64,000 bases of DNA from Actinoallomurus soli (GTDB lineage: Bacteria > Actinomycetota > Actinomycetes > Streptosporangiales > Streptosporangiaceae): NCBI RefSeq assembly GCF_024055715.1, contig NZ_JAMXMV010000006.1:248001-312000 (forward strand), in the 5' to 3' direction. Below, piece by piece: positions 1-7,564 of the stretch; position 1 is the first letter of the stretch, and each line of letters begins with the position of its first letter. The notes beneath the pieces are model-generated. The model was given only the letters and a program-made list of their open reading frames with translations. It had not been told where the DNA came from and ran no database searches. A program made the translations under genes and the position numbers.

Positions 1-1
1 C

Positions 2-250
2 GCGTTCGTGCCTTTCTTCCCGCTCGGCGGCGGGAACCGACCGCTCGACCGGGACCGTCTCGCGACGGTCGGCGCCCGCCACCACGCCACGCCCGAGCAG
101 GTCGCCCTCGCCTGGCTGCTGGCGTCCTCTCCCGTCATGCTCGCCATCCCCGGCACCGGCTCGCTGGACCATCTGGAGGACAACATCGCCGCCGCCCGCC
201 TCCACCTCACCGAAGAGGACCTGGCAGACCTGACCCTCCGAACGGCGTAG
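2..250 (+). CDS. Aldo/keto reductase, C-terminal part (cut by window start)
   Basis: The frame is open from base 2 and encodes about 82 residues of the C-terminal half of an NADPH-dependent aldo/keto reductase. Seen: an AFVPFFPLGG segment, then PEQVALAWLL and IPGTGSLDHLEDN, the strand-helix pair that binds the cofactor phosphate and adenine in this family, and a normal C-terminal helix (LTEEDLADL). The TIM-barrel part with the catalytic Asp-Tyr-Lys-His lies outside the window, so substrate cannot be judged. A perfect hairpin follows 20 bases after the stop. A second aldo/keto reductase tail lies convergently just beyond it. Confidence 0.85.
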   Translation, partial: AFVPFFPLGGGNRPLDRDRLATVGARHHATPEQVALAWLLASSPVMLAIPGTGSLDHLEDNIAAARLHLTEEDLADLTLRTA

Positions 251-270
251 CGACGGCCGAAACGCCGCCC

Positions 271-298
271 CAGGTGTGCCGCCCGAGCGGCACACCTG
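271..298. terminator. Perfect 12-bp hairpin between convergent genes
   Basis: CAGGTGTGCCGC (271-282), loop CCGA, and its exact complement (287-298). It lies between two convergent aldo/keto reductase 3' ends and could serve both strands. There is no T-tract, as is common in high-GC actinobacteria. Confidence 0.75.
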
Positions 299-315
299 AA
301 CGCGTCCGACCCGGC

Positions 316-519
316 CTAGCCGATCTTGTCGAGATCGGCGAGATCATCGTCGGACAGCGAGAGTCCCGCGCCGGCGACGTTCTCGCGCAGGTGCGTCGTC
401 GATGAGGTGCCGGGAATCAGCAGGATGTTCGGCGATTGGTGCAGCAACCAGGCCAGGGCGACCGACAACGGCGTCGCGTCCAGTCGGGAGGCCACGGCCG
501 AGAGCGCCGAGGACTGCAG
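316..519 (-). pseudogene. Aldo/keto reductase, C-terminal remnant
   Basis: Read on the minus strand this gives about 67 residues ending at a TAG, with PLSVALAWLLHQSPNILLIP, GTSSTTHLRENVAGAG and a terminal LSDDDLADLDKIG. This is the same C-terminal cofactor-binding region as the gene at the window's left edge, and it is clearly aldo/keto reductase. Homology stops abruptly at about base 519, where sequence reading as an IS21-type transposase on the other strand begins, so the first three quarters of the gene are missing. Inference: truncated by IS insertion followed by deletion. It is a relic, not a functional gene. Confidence 0.8.
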
Positions 520-521
520 CG

Positions 522-1043
522 GGCTGGAAGCACGTGCGTTATTCGGTCCCGCCCGGGTTCGAGGGCCAGGCGGTGTGGGCCCGCGAGCACGGTGAGGCTC
601 TGGTCATCACCGCCCAGACCGAGCACGGTCTGAGCGAGATCTGGCGGCACTTCCTGTCGCGGACGGGCCATCCGGTGATTCTGGACGAGCACTACCCCGA
701 CCACCCCGGCGGGGGGAACGAGCCCCGCCCGGCCCGCATCCGGCCCTGCGGCCAGGCCGAGGAGGCGTTCGTCGTGCTCGGGGAGGGGGCCAAGCGGTGG
801 CTGGTGGAGGCCGCCGCGGCTGGGGTCCCCCGCATTACCGCCAAGATGGCCCGCGCGGTCGAGCCGGCGGATGCTTTCGGCGCCGACGTGGTCGACGAAG
901 CCCTCGGGCTGGCGGCGATCTGGGGCCGGTTCGCTGAAGGCGACCTGACCGCCCTGTGCGACCAGTCCTTCCGGTTCACCGAGGCCAAGAACGGCGACGG
1001 CGTCACCCCACTGGGCGCCCCCGTCAACCAGACCGAGCAGTAG
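522..1043 (+). pseudogene. IS21-family transposase (IstA-like), C-terminal remnant
   Basis: About 173 residues resembling the C-terminal, DNA-contacting part of actinobacterial IS21/Mu-type transposases: GHPVILDEHYPDHPGG, a basic proline-rich linker, then WLVEAAAAGVPRITAKMARAV and a helical tail. The DDE catalytic core is absent and no IstB ATPase gene follows, so the element is dead. The reading frame stays open upstream through the antisense of the aldo/keto reductase remnant, but that upstream translation has no transposase character; the join is near base 520. Assignment rests on motif memory, not on a search. Confidence 0.65.
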
Positions 1044-1176
1044 CTGCGATAACCGGCCCGCGCGCCAAACAGGCGACCAGGGGCTCATGCCGGTCGCGGT
1101 CGAAGTCCTTGGCGCGAGGGCGCGATAACCGATAATTGGATCGGTCAGCCGAATACGCGGGCCTGCATACGAGCGA

Positions 1177-1920
1177 TCACCACGGCACCACGCCGTCGTC
1201 GTCGAAGAACCCTCCGGTCGGGCCGTCCGCGCCCAGGGTGGCCAGTCGCACCACGATCGCGGCGCCGTCGTCGGCCGAGCGGGTGACGGGGAGGCCGAGG
1301 TGCCGGGTGAAGTCCGTCGCGCAGGGACCAGGAGTACAGGCGTTGATCAGGATTCCCTGCTCCCGAAGGTCCTTGGCGTACTGCACGGTCAAGGAGTTGA
1401 GCGCCGTCTTCGAGGGCGGGTACGCCGCGTGCCCCGCCAACCGGGACATGTAGTGATCCGGATCGGTCATGTAGGCGAGGGACCCGATACCGCTGGACAC
1501 GTTGACGATGCGGGCCGCCGCCGAGCGCGACAGCAGCGGCAGCATGGCGTTGGTCACCGCGATCACACCGAAGAAGTTGGTCTCGAACACCCGCCTGACC
1601 AGGTTGAGGTCGGCGGTCGCCGGCTCCGTCGGTCCGGGGCTGCCGGAGATTCCGGCGTTGTTGACCAGCACGTCGAGCCGGCCAAAGCGTTCGTCGATCT
1701 GTCTGGCAGCCGACTCGATCGTCGCCGCGTCGGTGACGTCGAGCATGAGGGCGCGTACATCACCGCCGCCGGACCTGAGCGCCTCGGCAGCCTCCTCGCC
1801 ACGCTCAAGGTCCCTGGAGCCGAGAAGGACCGTCGCGCCGCGATCCGCGAGCTGGCGGGCGACGGCACGCCCAACTCCTCTGTTCGCTCCCGTGATCAGG
1901 GCGATCGTCTCGTCAGTCAT
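1177..1920 (-). CDS. SDR-family NAD(P)-dependent oxidoreductase
   Basis: 247 residues, the normal length for a classical short-chain dehydrogenase. Visible: the glycine-rich cofactor loop TGANRGVG (residues 10-17), NNAG (87-90), the catalytic serine in VSSG (about 141-144) and the YPPSK catalytic Tyr167/Lys171 pair, followed by NACTPGPCATDF, the PG motif after strand beta-6. It presumably oxidises or reduces a small hydroxyl or carbonyl compound in the cytoplasm; substrate unknown. It is divergent from a LysR-type regulator with only 71 bp between the starts, the usual arrangement for a regulator and its target. Confidence 0.9.
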   Translation of the reverse strand: MTDETIALITGANRGVGRAVARQLADRGATVLLGSRDLERGEEAAEALRSGGGDVRALMLDVTDAATIESAARQIDERFGRLDVLVNNAGISGSPGPTEPATADLNLVRRVFETNFFGVIAVTNAMLPLLSRSAAARIVNVSSGIGSLAYMTDPDHYMSRLAGHAAYPPSKTALNSLTVQYAKDLREQGILINACTPGPCATDFTRHLGLPVTRSADDGAAIVVRLATLGADGPTGGFFDDDGVVPW

Positions 1921-1961
1921 GGGGATGACCTCACCACCGGGGGCCGCATCAGGACAATGCC

Positions 1962-1978
1962 CGGCTGAGTCTCAGCCG
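1962..1978. promoter_or_regulatory. Perfect inverted repeat, candidate LysR operator
   Basis: CGGCTGAG-T-CTCAGCCG is a perfect 8-bp inverted repeat around one central base, in the 71-bp gap between the divergent SDR and LysR genes, ending 13 bases before the LysR start. LysR-type proteins bind interrupted palindromes in such divergent promoters and usually autoregulate; the binding itself is inferred. Confidence 0.5.
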
Positions 1979-1991
1979 ATACCCTCACGGT

Positions 1992-2882
1992 ATGGATCGA
2001 CTGCAGACCCGCGAACTCGCGTACTTCGTGGCGGTCGCCGAAGAACTGCACTTCGGCCGGGCGGCCGAGCGTCTCGGCATCGCGCAGCCGCCGCTGTCCC
2101 GGGCCATCAGCCGGCTCGAACGCCGGATGGGCGTGCCCCTGCTGGAACGCAACAGCCGAAAGGTCACGCTCACCCCGGCCGGCGAGGTGTTCCTCACCGA
2201 GAGCCGCCGGGCCCTGGATGCGGTCGACGCGGCCGTGAGACGCGCCCAGCGCGCGGGACGGCCCGCCTCGCGGCTGGTCCTGGTGATGAAACCCGGCGGT
2301 GACTGCGGCCTGCTGCCCGACATCCTGGCCGCCTACGAGACCGACCCGGACGCGGTCCCGGTCGACATCGTCCTGTGCTCGGCCCACGAGCGCGCCGGGA
2401 TGATCCGCGACGGCCGCGCCGACGTCGGCCTGCTGCACCGCTCGAACACCGACCTGACCGGGCTCGACATCGAGGAACTCCTGACCGAGGACCAGGTCGT
2501 CGTCCTCCCCCACAGCCACCACCTGGCCGACCGGGTAAGCGTATGTCTTGCCGACCTGGCCGGCGAGACAATGCCCCACTGGTCGGCCGATCCCCCCAAC
2601 ACCCCGAACAGGCTGTCCGTACGAGACGTCGGCCAACTCATGCAGCTCATCGCACTCGGCCGCGCGATCGCCGTGGTGCCCGCATCCGTACGCGGCCAAC
2701 TCCGCGACGACCTGGCCTGCGTACCCGTCACCGACGCCCAGCCCACCACCCTCATCCTCGCCTGGCCACAAGGACACCGAGCATCCGCACTCGCGGCATT
2801 CGTCCGCACCGCGACCACCGTCGCGGCCCACCGGCAGCAGACTCCCAGCCGGGTCGAGCGGAGGAGGCTTCACGCAACCTAG
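1992..2882 (+). CDS. LysR-family transcriptional regulator
   Basis: 296 residues, typical for the family. The N-terminus is a classic LysR winged helix-turn-helix: LAYFVAVAEELHFGRAAERL, then IAQPPLSRAISRLERRMG and LTPAG. A periplasmic-binding-protein-like effector domain follows (from about residue 90 to the end). It faces the SDR gene, and a perfect palindrome lies in the shared promoter, so the SDR gene is its likely target. The distal third (about 2600-2880) is intact. Effector unknown. Confidence 0.92.
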   Translation: MDRLQTRELAYFVAVAEELHFGRAAERLGIAQPPLSRAISRLERRMGVPLLERNSRKVTLTPAGEVFLTESRRALDAVDAAVRRAQRAGRPASRLVLVMKPGGDCGLLPDILAAYETDPDAVPVDIVLCSAHERAGMIRDGRADVGLLHRSNTDLTGLDIEELLTEDQVVVLPHSHHLADRVSVCLADLAGETMPHWSADPPNTPNRLSVRDVGQLMQLIALGRAIAVVPASVRGQLRDDLACVPVTDAQPTTLILAWPQGHRASALAAFVRTATTVAAHRQQTPSRVERRRLHAT

Positions 2883-3094
2883 CCATCGACCTGAACCAGC
2901 GCAGCCATGCTGCCCTGGACACCACGGCCACCGAGTCGGCCGCCCAGCCCATCACCCGGGTCCCCGCGACACGGAACCGCCGTCCTGACCGAACCTGGAC
3001 CGCACTTTCGCTGTCCGACCACCGCCACTTCCGTGACCGCCTACCTTCACAAGACAGACCGCCTACCACCACTTCTGGATGGCCGTCAGCACAC

Positions 3095-3298
3095 GTCGAG
3101 GTCGCCCGTACGTATCACCAGAAATGCGACCACTCCGCGGCCCTCACGTGGCTGCGGCGTGCGTACGCGATCTGCAACGACTCGGTGCACTACTCGCCCG
3201 GTGCCCGGGAGATGATGTCCAACATCGTTGACAAGGGCGGCCCGATGATCGACCGCGAGGCGCGTTCATTCGCTCAGGTGCTCGGTCTTCCGGTGTGA
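3095..3298 (+). pseudogene. C-terminal remnant of an HTH/TPR-type regulator
   Basis: 67 residues beginning VEVARTYHQKCDHSAALTWL and ending in ARSFAQVLGLPV before a TGA. The pattern (aromatic TPR-like helix, LRRAYAI, then a helix ending in A..LGV) matches the C-terminal end of the large actinobacterial family of Cro/CI-type HTH proteins with degenerate TPR repeats. The HTH domain and the rest are missing. The 210 bases between the LysR gene and this fragment show no recognisable gene. An HTH N-terminal relic of what looks like the same family lies at 40648-40746. Confidence 0.5.
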
Positions 3299-3359
3299 CC
3301 GAAGGGGTGCACAGTGCACCCCTCATCTCCGAGCACAGTGCGCACCTCCGCTCGTCGGG

Positions 3360-3773
3360 GTGCGCTGCGAGCGTGTGCCGCGTCCGGCCGCGCCGGCGCA
3401 CCTGGCGGGCGCGGCGGATTCGACCACGACTCTGCACCCGGACGCGGTGGCCTTCGACGACTATGACGCGAGGTTCGCGGTCGGTGTGCGGGTACCCGAC
3501 GTGGTGACGAGGTTCGAGGACGCCGGCGACGACTTCACTTTCTGGGCGTTCTCCGGCGAGTCCTGGGCCCGCGTCGACGTGGTCGACGGCCCGGTCCCGC
3601 ATCGGGTCCGGCAACACGGTCCGCGTGCGCTGTGGACCGAGATCGAGGCCGCCTATCGTTGGTGGGAGGAGGCGGGGCGTCCGGAGACCGGCCGGTTCGG
3701 ACTCGCCGTCACCGCCGACCGTCAGTACATCTATCTCGACTCGCCCGACGCCCCTGTGTGCTCCGGGAGGTAA
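3360..3773 (+). pseudogene. C-terminal remnant of a PCMT-like methyltransferase (peptide-maturase type)
   Basis: The last ~105 residues have the end-domain pattern of SAM-dependent methyltransferases found with ATP-grasp peptide maturases in actinobacterial RiPP loci: VAFDDYDARFAVGV, then DFTFWAFSGESWARVD, PRALWTEIEAAYRWW, GRFGLAVTADRQYIYLD. The Rossmann domain that binds SAM is absent and the first ~20 residues look like non-coding sequence. No ATP-grasp enzyme or precursor peptide is present nearby. I read this as the leftover end of a lost RiPP locus; family assignment is from motif memory. Confidence 0.5.
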
Positions 3774-3925
3774 TTCGGGTTTCTCTACCCGGATACTCTG
3801 GTATCGAGAGGACGGGGCCGACCAAGGAGTGGGCTCCCATGCGTCGTCGAGGACGGTGTACGGATCATCGTCGCGTTCGCGCAGGTGCGGCCTCCGCGTC
3901 CGGTGCGGCCGTCAAGGAGGAGTCC

Positions 3926-4816
3926 ATGGCGTTTCCCCTGCCGTCGTACGAGCGGTCCCGTGTCGTCGTTCCGCCGCCCGGGGACACTCCGGGTCACTGG
4001 GCGGGCGCGCCCAGCGCCTGCGTCGTGGACGGCGAGATCTACCTGGCGTACCGCCTGCGGCGCCCCGTCGGGGAGGGCCGGGGCTACGCCGTCGTGGTCG
4101 CCCACGCGGTCGACGGCGAGCGGCCGGAGACCCTGGCCGTCATCGACAGCGACCGGATGTCGGCCGAGTCGCTCGAACGCCCCGCCCTGGTCATGACCCC
4201 CGAGGGCACCTGGCGGCTGTACCTCAGCTGCGCGACGCCGGGGACCAAGCACTGGCGGGTCGAGGTGATCGAGGCGGCCGACCCGCGCTCCTTCGACCCG
4301 TCGACGGCCGAGGTGGTGCTGCCCGGCAGCGACGTCATCGGGGTGAAGGATCCGGTGATCCTCCGGCAGGGCGACAAGTGGCACCTGTGGGCGTCCTGCC
4401 ACCCGCTCGCCGACCCGGACGAGGCCGACCGGATGGTGACCGACTACGCGACCAGCGCCGACGGCCTGGACTGGACCTGGCACGGCACGGTCCTGACGGG
4501 CCGTCCCGGGCGGTGGGACGCGCGCGGCGTACGGATCTCGTCCGTGGTGACGGACGGCGGCAGGACCGTCGCCTGCTACGACGGCCGGGCCAGCGCCGCG
4601 GAGAACTATGAGGAGCGCACCGGCATCGCCACCGGTGACGGGTTCGGCATGTTCGAGCAGCAGGGCACCGGTCCGGCCGCCGTCTCGCCGCACGCCGGCG
4701 GGGGCCTGCGCTATCTGACGGCTCTCCCCCTCGGCCGCGGGGAGTGGCGGCTCTACTACGAGGCGACCCGCGCGGACGGCGCGCACGAACTGCGCACCGA
4801 GCTCATCGCGGCTTGA
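3926..4816 (+). CDS. Five-bladed beta-propeller glycosidase-like protein
   Basis: 296 residues starting at the ATG preceded by AAGGAGG (3914-3920); the frame is open further upstream but without ribosome-site support. Repeated blade motifs with aromatic/acidic residues are seen: SACVVDGEIYLAYRLR, SLERPALVMTPEGTWRLYLS, GVKDPVILRQGDKWHLWASC, GEWRLYYEATRADG. This pattern fits the GH43/GH32/GH130-type propeller fold. There is no signal peptide, so it is probably cytoplasmic. Which acidic residues are catalytic cannot be assigned. Its 3' end overlaps the convergent sulfotransferase gene by 14 bases, suggesting linked evolution, perhaps on a sulfated saccharide (inference). Confidence 0.6.
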   Translation: MAFPLPSYERSRVVVPPPGDTPGHWAGAPSACVVDGEIYLAYRLRRPVGEGRGYAVVVAHAVDGERPETLAVIDSDRMSAESLERPALVMTPEGTWRLYLSCATPGTKHWRVEVIEAADPRSFDPSTAEVVLPGSDVIGVKDPVILRQGDKWHLWASCHPLADPDEADRMVTDYATSADGLDWTWHGTVLTGRPGRWDARGVRISSVVTDGGRTVACYDGRASAAENYEERTGIATGDGFGMFEQQGTGPAAVSPHAGGGLRYLTALPLGRGEWRLYYEATRADGAHELRTELIAA

Positions 4817-5717
4817 GCCAGTCCCCGTAGTCCTCGCCCGTCACCTCTTCGAGCAGCCGGATGTCCTCGGCGAAGCACGGGATCAGCCGCCGGCGGTCGT
4901 CCCAGGTCAGCGGCTGCCGGGGGCGTCGTTCGCGGTGCAGCGCGGCGAGCAGCGGGCCGCGGGCCAGGCGGCGTACGGGCAGGGGCAGGTCCCGGCCGAT
5001 GCGGGCGCCGGCGCGCAGCACCTGCCGCAGGGCACGGGTGACCGGGGAGTCGGCCACGTGGTTGGTGACGTTCTCGCGGGGGATCGAATCGATCACCCCG
5101 GTCCGTACGCCGAGGAACGCGCAGATCCGGTCGAGGGTCGCCGCGGGCTCCTCGTGGATCCGCCGGTACCTCACGACCAGCACCTGCTCGCGCGGGAACA
5201 GCTTGTACAGGTGCTGGAACTGCTCGCCGTAGCGCCCCAGGTCGACGTATCGCCAGAACGCCGCCCAGCCCGCCGCGATCCGCTCGGGCTCGGCGGCGCA
5301 CGCGTCGACGACGTTCCCGATCGGTTCGAGGCCCGCCGACCACAGGTGCGTCCAGTTGGAGTGCGCGCGCTCCACCGGGTCCCGCAGGACGGCGACCATC
5401 TTCACGTCGGGGATCAGCGCGCGGATGCGGAGCTGCGCGTCCCGGTCGTGGAGGTAGAACGGCGTGCTCTCGCCGCACAGTGTCCCCTCCGGGGCGGGGT
5501 CGAACAGCGCCTCATAGTCCGCTCGGCGCCAGACGTGCTCCCGGTAGGTCTGGGCGTCACCGGGGCCACCGCGGGTGGGCGGCGGTCCGTCCGTGAGGAA
5601 GAACTTCGGCTCCTTGACCGGGGACATGAACAGCTCGGGGTGGCGCGCCAGCGCGGCGTGCAGGGCCGTGGTGCCGGCCTTCGGAGCACCGATCAGCAGA
5701 AAGTCCGGAAGGGCCAT
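4803..5717 (-). CDS. PAPS-dependent sulfotransferase
   Basis: 304 residues. The 5'-phosphosulfate-binding loop is LIGAPKAGTTALHAAL (PKAGTT at residues 12-17), and the 3'-phosphate motif is RDPVERAHSNWTHLW. KEPKFFLTD and VLVVRYRRIHEEPAATLDRI are typical of the heparan/nodulation-type Sulfotransfer_1 group. It moves sulfate from PAPS to a hydroxyl or amine, most likely of a glycan or metabolite. The ATG has a strong GGGGAGG site. A TSUP exporter follows 123 bp from its start on the same strand, and the propeller gene is convergent; together they suggest sulfated-carbohydrate chemistry. Confidence 0.88.
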   Translation of the reverse strand: MALPDFLLIGAPKAGTTALHAALARHPELFMSPVKEPKFFLTDGPPPTRGGPGDAQTYREHVWRRADYEALFDPAPEGTLCGESTPFYLHDRDAQLRIRALIPDVKMVAVLRDPVERAHSNWTHLWSAGLEPIGNVVDACAAEPERIAAGWAAFWRYVDLGRYGEQFQHLYKLFPREQVLVVRYRRIHEEPAATLDRICAFLGVRTGVIDSIPRENVTNHVADSPVTRALRQVLRAGARIGRDLPLPVRRLARGPLLAALHRERRPRQPLTWDDRRRLIPCFAEDIRLLEEVTGEDYGDWLKPR

Positions 5718-5840
5718 CCATCCTCCCCAGCCAGGTGTCCAGCGGTGGACTTATCATTCCATACCTACCTAAAAAGCAGGGAAACACCTGTTATCGGGGC
5801 CGTCGCGGTTCTGGAAGGGAATGCGCGATCGTCGGCGCGG

Positions 5841-6593
5841 TCAGCCGTAGCTGTCGATGCCGAGTTTGACGGCGACGGCCACGCCGCAGACCGCAACGAT
5901 GACGCGCAACGCCTCGCCGGGGAGCCGGCGTACGAACGCGGGGCCGATCCAGCCGCCGACGAGGAAACCCACCGCCAGGGGAAGGACGGCGTCCCACCGT
6001 ACGGGGCCGAACAGCGCGAATCCGACGGCGGCGACGCCGTTGGCCAGGCCCGCCAGGACGTTCTTCACCGCGTTGATCCGGACCAAGGGCAGGTCGATCA
6101 TCGCGGACAGCACGGCCAGCGTGAGGATGCCGCCGGCCGCGCCGAAGTACCCGGTGTAGACCGCGACCGTGAACAGCGCCACGCGGAGCAGCCGGCTGCC
6201 CTCACCCGTGGAACGTTCCGCGAGCCGCCGGGCCCTCGGCTGCAGGAGCAGGATGAGGGACGCCCCCGCGATCAGCCACGGTGCGATCAGCTCGAACGTT
6301 CCCGACGGCGTCACCAGCAGCAGCACCGCCCCGGTCGCGCCGCCCAGCGCGGTCAGCAGGCCCAGCCGCAGGACACGGGAGCGCTGGCCGGTGAGCTCTC
6401 GCTGCGAACCGGCCGCCGCGCCCAACGCCGTGAAGACGAGCGCGACCGTGTTGGTCACGTTCGCGCTGAGAGCGGGCAGCCCGAGAGCCAGGAGTGCCGG
6501 GTAGGACACCACCGACGCGAGACTCACCACGGTGCTGACCACCCCGGCCAGAACACCGACTCCGAAGAGGACCGGGAGGTGGGCCGTGATCAT
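5841..6593 (-). CDS. TauE/SafE (TSUP) family anion exporter
   Basis: 250 residues with about eight hydrophobic segments and the family signatures GVLAGVVSTVVSLASVVSYP near the N-terminus and YTGYFGAAGGILTLA in the middle, followed by INAVKNVLAGLANGVAAVGF. TSUP proteins move sulfite, sulfonates or other sulfur-containing anions across the membrane. It lies directly downstream of GntR-type and upstream of sulfotransferase genes on the same strand. A second TSUP gene at 32.3 kb also adjoins a sulfotransferase. Confidence 0.88.
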   Translation of the reverse strand: MITAHLPVLFGVGVLAGVVSTVVSLASVVSYPALLALGLPALSANVTNTVALVFTALGAAAGSQRELTGQRSRVLRLGLLTALGGATGAVLLLVTPSGTFELIAPWLIAGASLILLLQPRARRLAERSTGEGSRLLRVALFTVAVYTGYFGAAGGILTLAVLSAMIDLPLVRINAVKNVLAGLANGVAAVGFALFGPVRWDAVLPLAVGFLVGGWIGPAFVRRLPGEALRVIVAVCGVAVAVKLGIDSYG

Positions 6594-6701
6594 CCCCTAC
6601 CAGTAGCACACCGGGATTCACCGGACGAGCCGGGCATCCGGCCAGGGCGCTCGACGCCGCCGACCGGCCCGCGGACTCACATGCCGGTGTGCTTCCACCC
6701 T

Positions 6702-7421
6702 TCAACGGCGGAGCACGTTGAAGGCGAAGGCGTCGCCTCGGTGGTAGTCCTGGGCGTACAGCACGGGACGGCCCGACGTGGTGATCACGGTCTCGGAGAT
6801 CAGCAGCCACGGGCCGACGCCGCCGAGGGAGTAGCGCTCGCACACGTCCGGAGGCAGGTCGACCGCCTGGAGCCGGGCCACCGACGACACCGGCGGGTAC
6901 CCCTGGGCGGCGAGCAGGTCGTTCAGCGAGCCGGTCCAGTTGACGTGCCTGATCGGACCGGGGATGTACTCGCGCGGCACCGTGTCGACGCTGTAGATGA
7001 GAGGGTCGTCGCCGGTGAACCGGAGCCGTTCGAGCCGGATCACGGTCTCCCCGGCCGAGAGCTCGAGCGCCTCCGCCTCCGCCTCGCTCGGCTCGTTCTC
7101 GGTGACCGACAGGACGACGCTGCGGGTGTCGTACCCCATCGCTTCGAGCATCGTGCTCACCGACTCGAAGCGGGTGATCGGCCGCTCCACGGACAGAGCG
7201 CTCAGCGACGACAGGAAGCGGCCGCGCCCGCGCTCGACGACGATCAGTCCTTCCTGCTCGAGGAGCTTCAGCGCCTCGCGGGCGGTGCTCCGGCCGACGT
7301 CGCAGAGCTCCGCGATCTCCGACTCGGTGGGCAGCCGGTCGCCGGGGCGCAGGTTCCGTGACCGGAACAGGTCCACGAGCCGATCACGCACCTGAACCGA
7401 CATCGGCCGTTTGTCCGGCAT
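6702..7421 (-). CDS. frlR: GntR-family regulator with UTRA domain, probably of the fructosamine cluster
   Basis: 239 residues. The N-terminal winged HTH (about 5-75) reads RDRLVDLFRSRNLRPGDRLP, SEIAELCDVGRSTAREALKLL; the C-terminal UTRA effector domain (about 95-235) has RLERLRFTGDDPLIYSVDTV and YAQDYHRGDAFAFNVLRR. HutC/FrlR-type regulators repress sugar or amino-sugar genes and release on binding a phosphorylated intermediate. It sits just downstream of the kinase and deglycase genes on the same strand, and iterated TGTCTGA boxes in the control region upstream of the deglycase are the likely targets. Symbol by analogy only. Confidence 0.85.
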   Translation of the reverse strand: MPDKRPMSVQVRDRLVDLFRSRNLRPGDRLPTESEIAELCDVGRSTAREALKLLEQEGLIVVERGRGRFLSSLSALSVERPITRFESVSTMLEAMGYDTRSVVLSVTENEPSEAEAEALELSAGETVIRLERLRFTGDDPLIYSVDTVPREYIPGPIRHVNWTGSLNDLLAAQGYPPVSSVARLQAVDLPPDVCERYSLGGVGPWLLISETVITTSGRPVLYAQDYHRGDAFAFNVLRR

Positions 7422-7480
7422 GTGGCTTGTTCCTGTTCAACGAAGAGTTCCGGAGGGCCAAGAGTCTAGGCGGGTGACCC

Positions 7481-7518
7481 GGCCGGGGTCGCGGTCACCG
7501 GCCGGGGTCGCGGTCACC
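7481..7518. repeat. 19-bp tandem direct repeat, two copies
   Basis: GGCCGGGGTCGCGGTCACC occurs twice back to back in the 143-bp gap between the PfkB kinase stop and the GntR start. No function is evident; it may be slippage-generated. Confidence 0.8.
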
Positions 7519-7564
7519 GGCCGATCTCCCGGCCCTCCGGCTGCGGAGGTCGATCGGCGCCGGG

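Noticed and set aside
4935-7361. 808-codon open frame on the plus strand
   Set aside because: Antisense to sulfotransferase, TSUP and GntR genes; Arg/Gly/His-rich composition with no motif. High-GC shadow frame.
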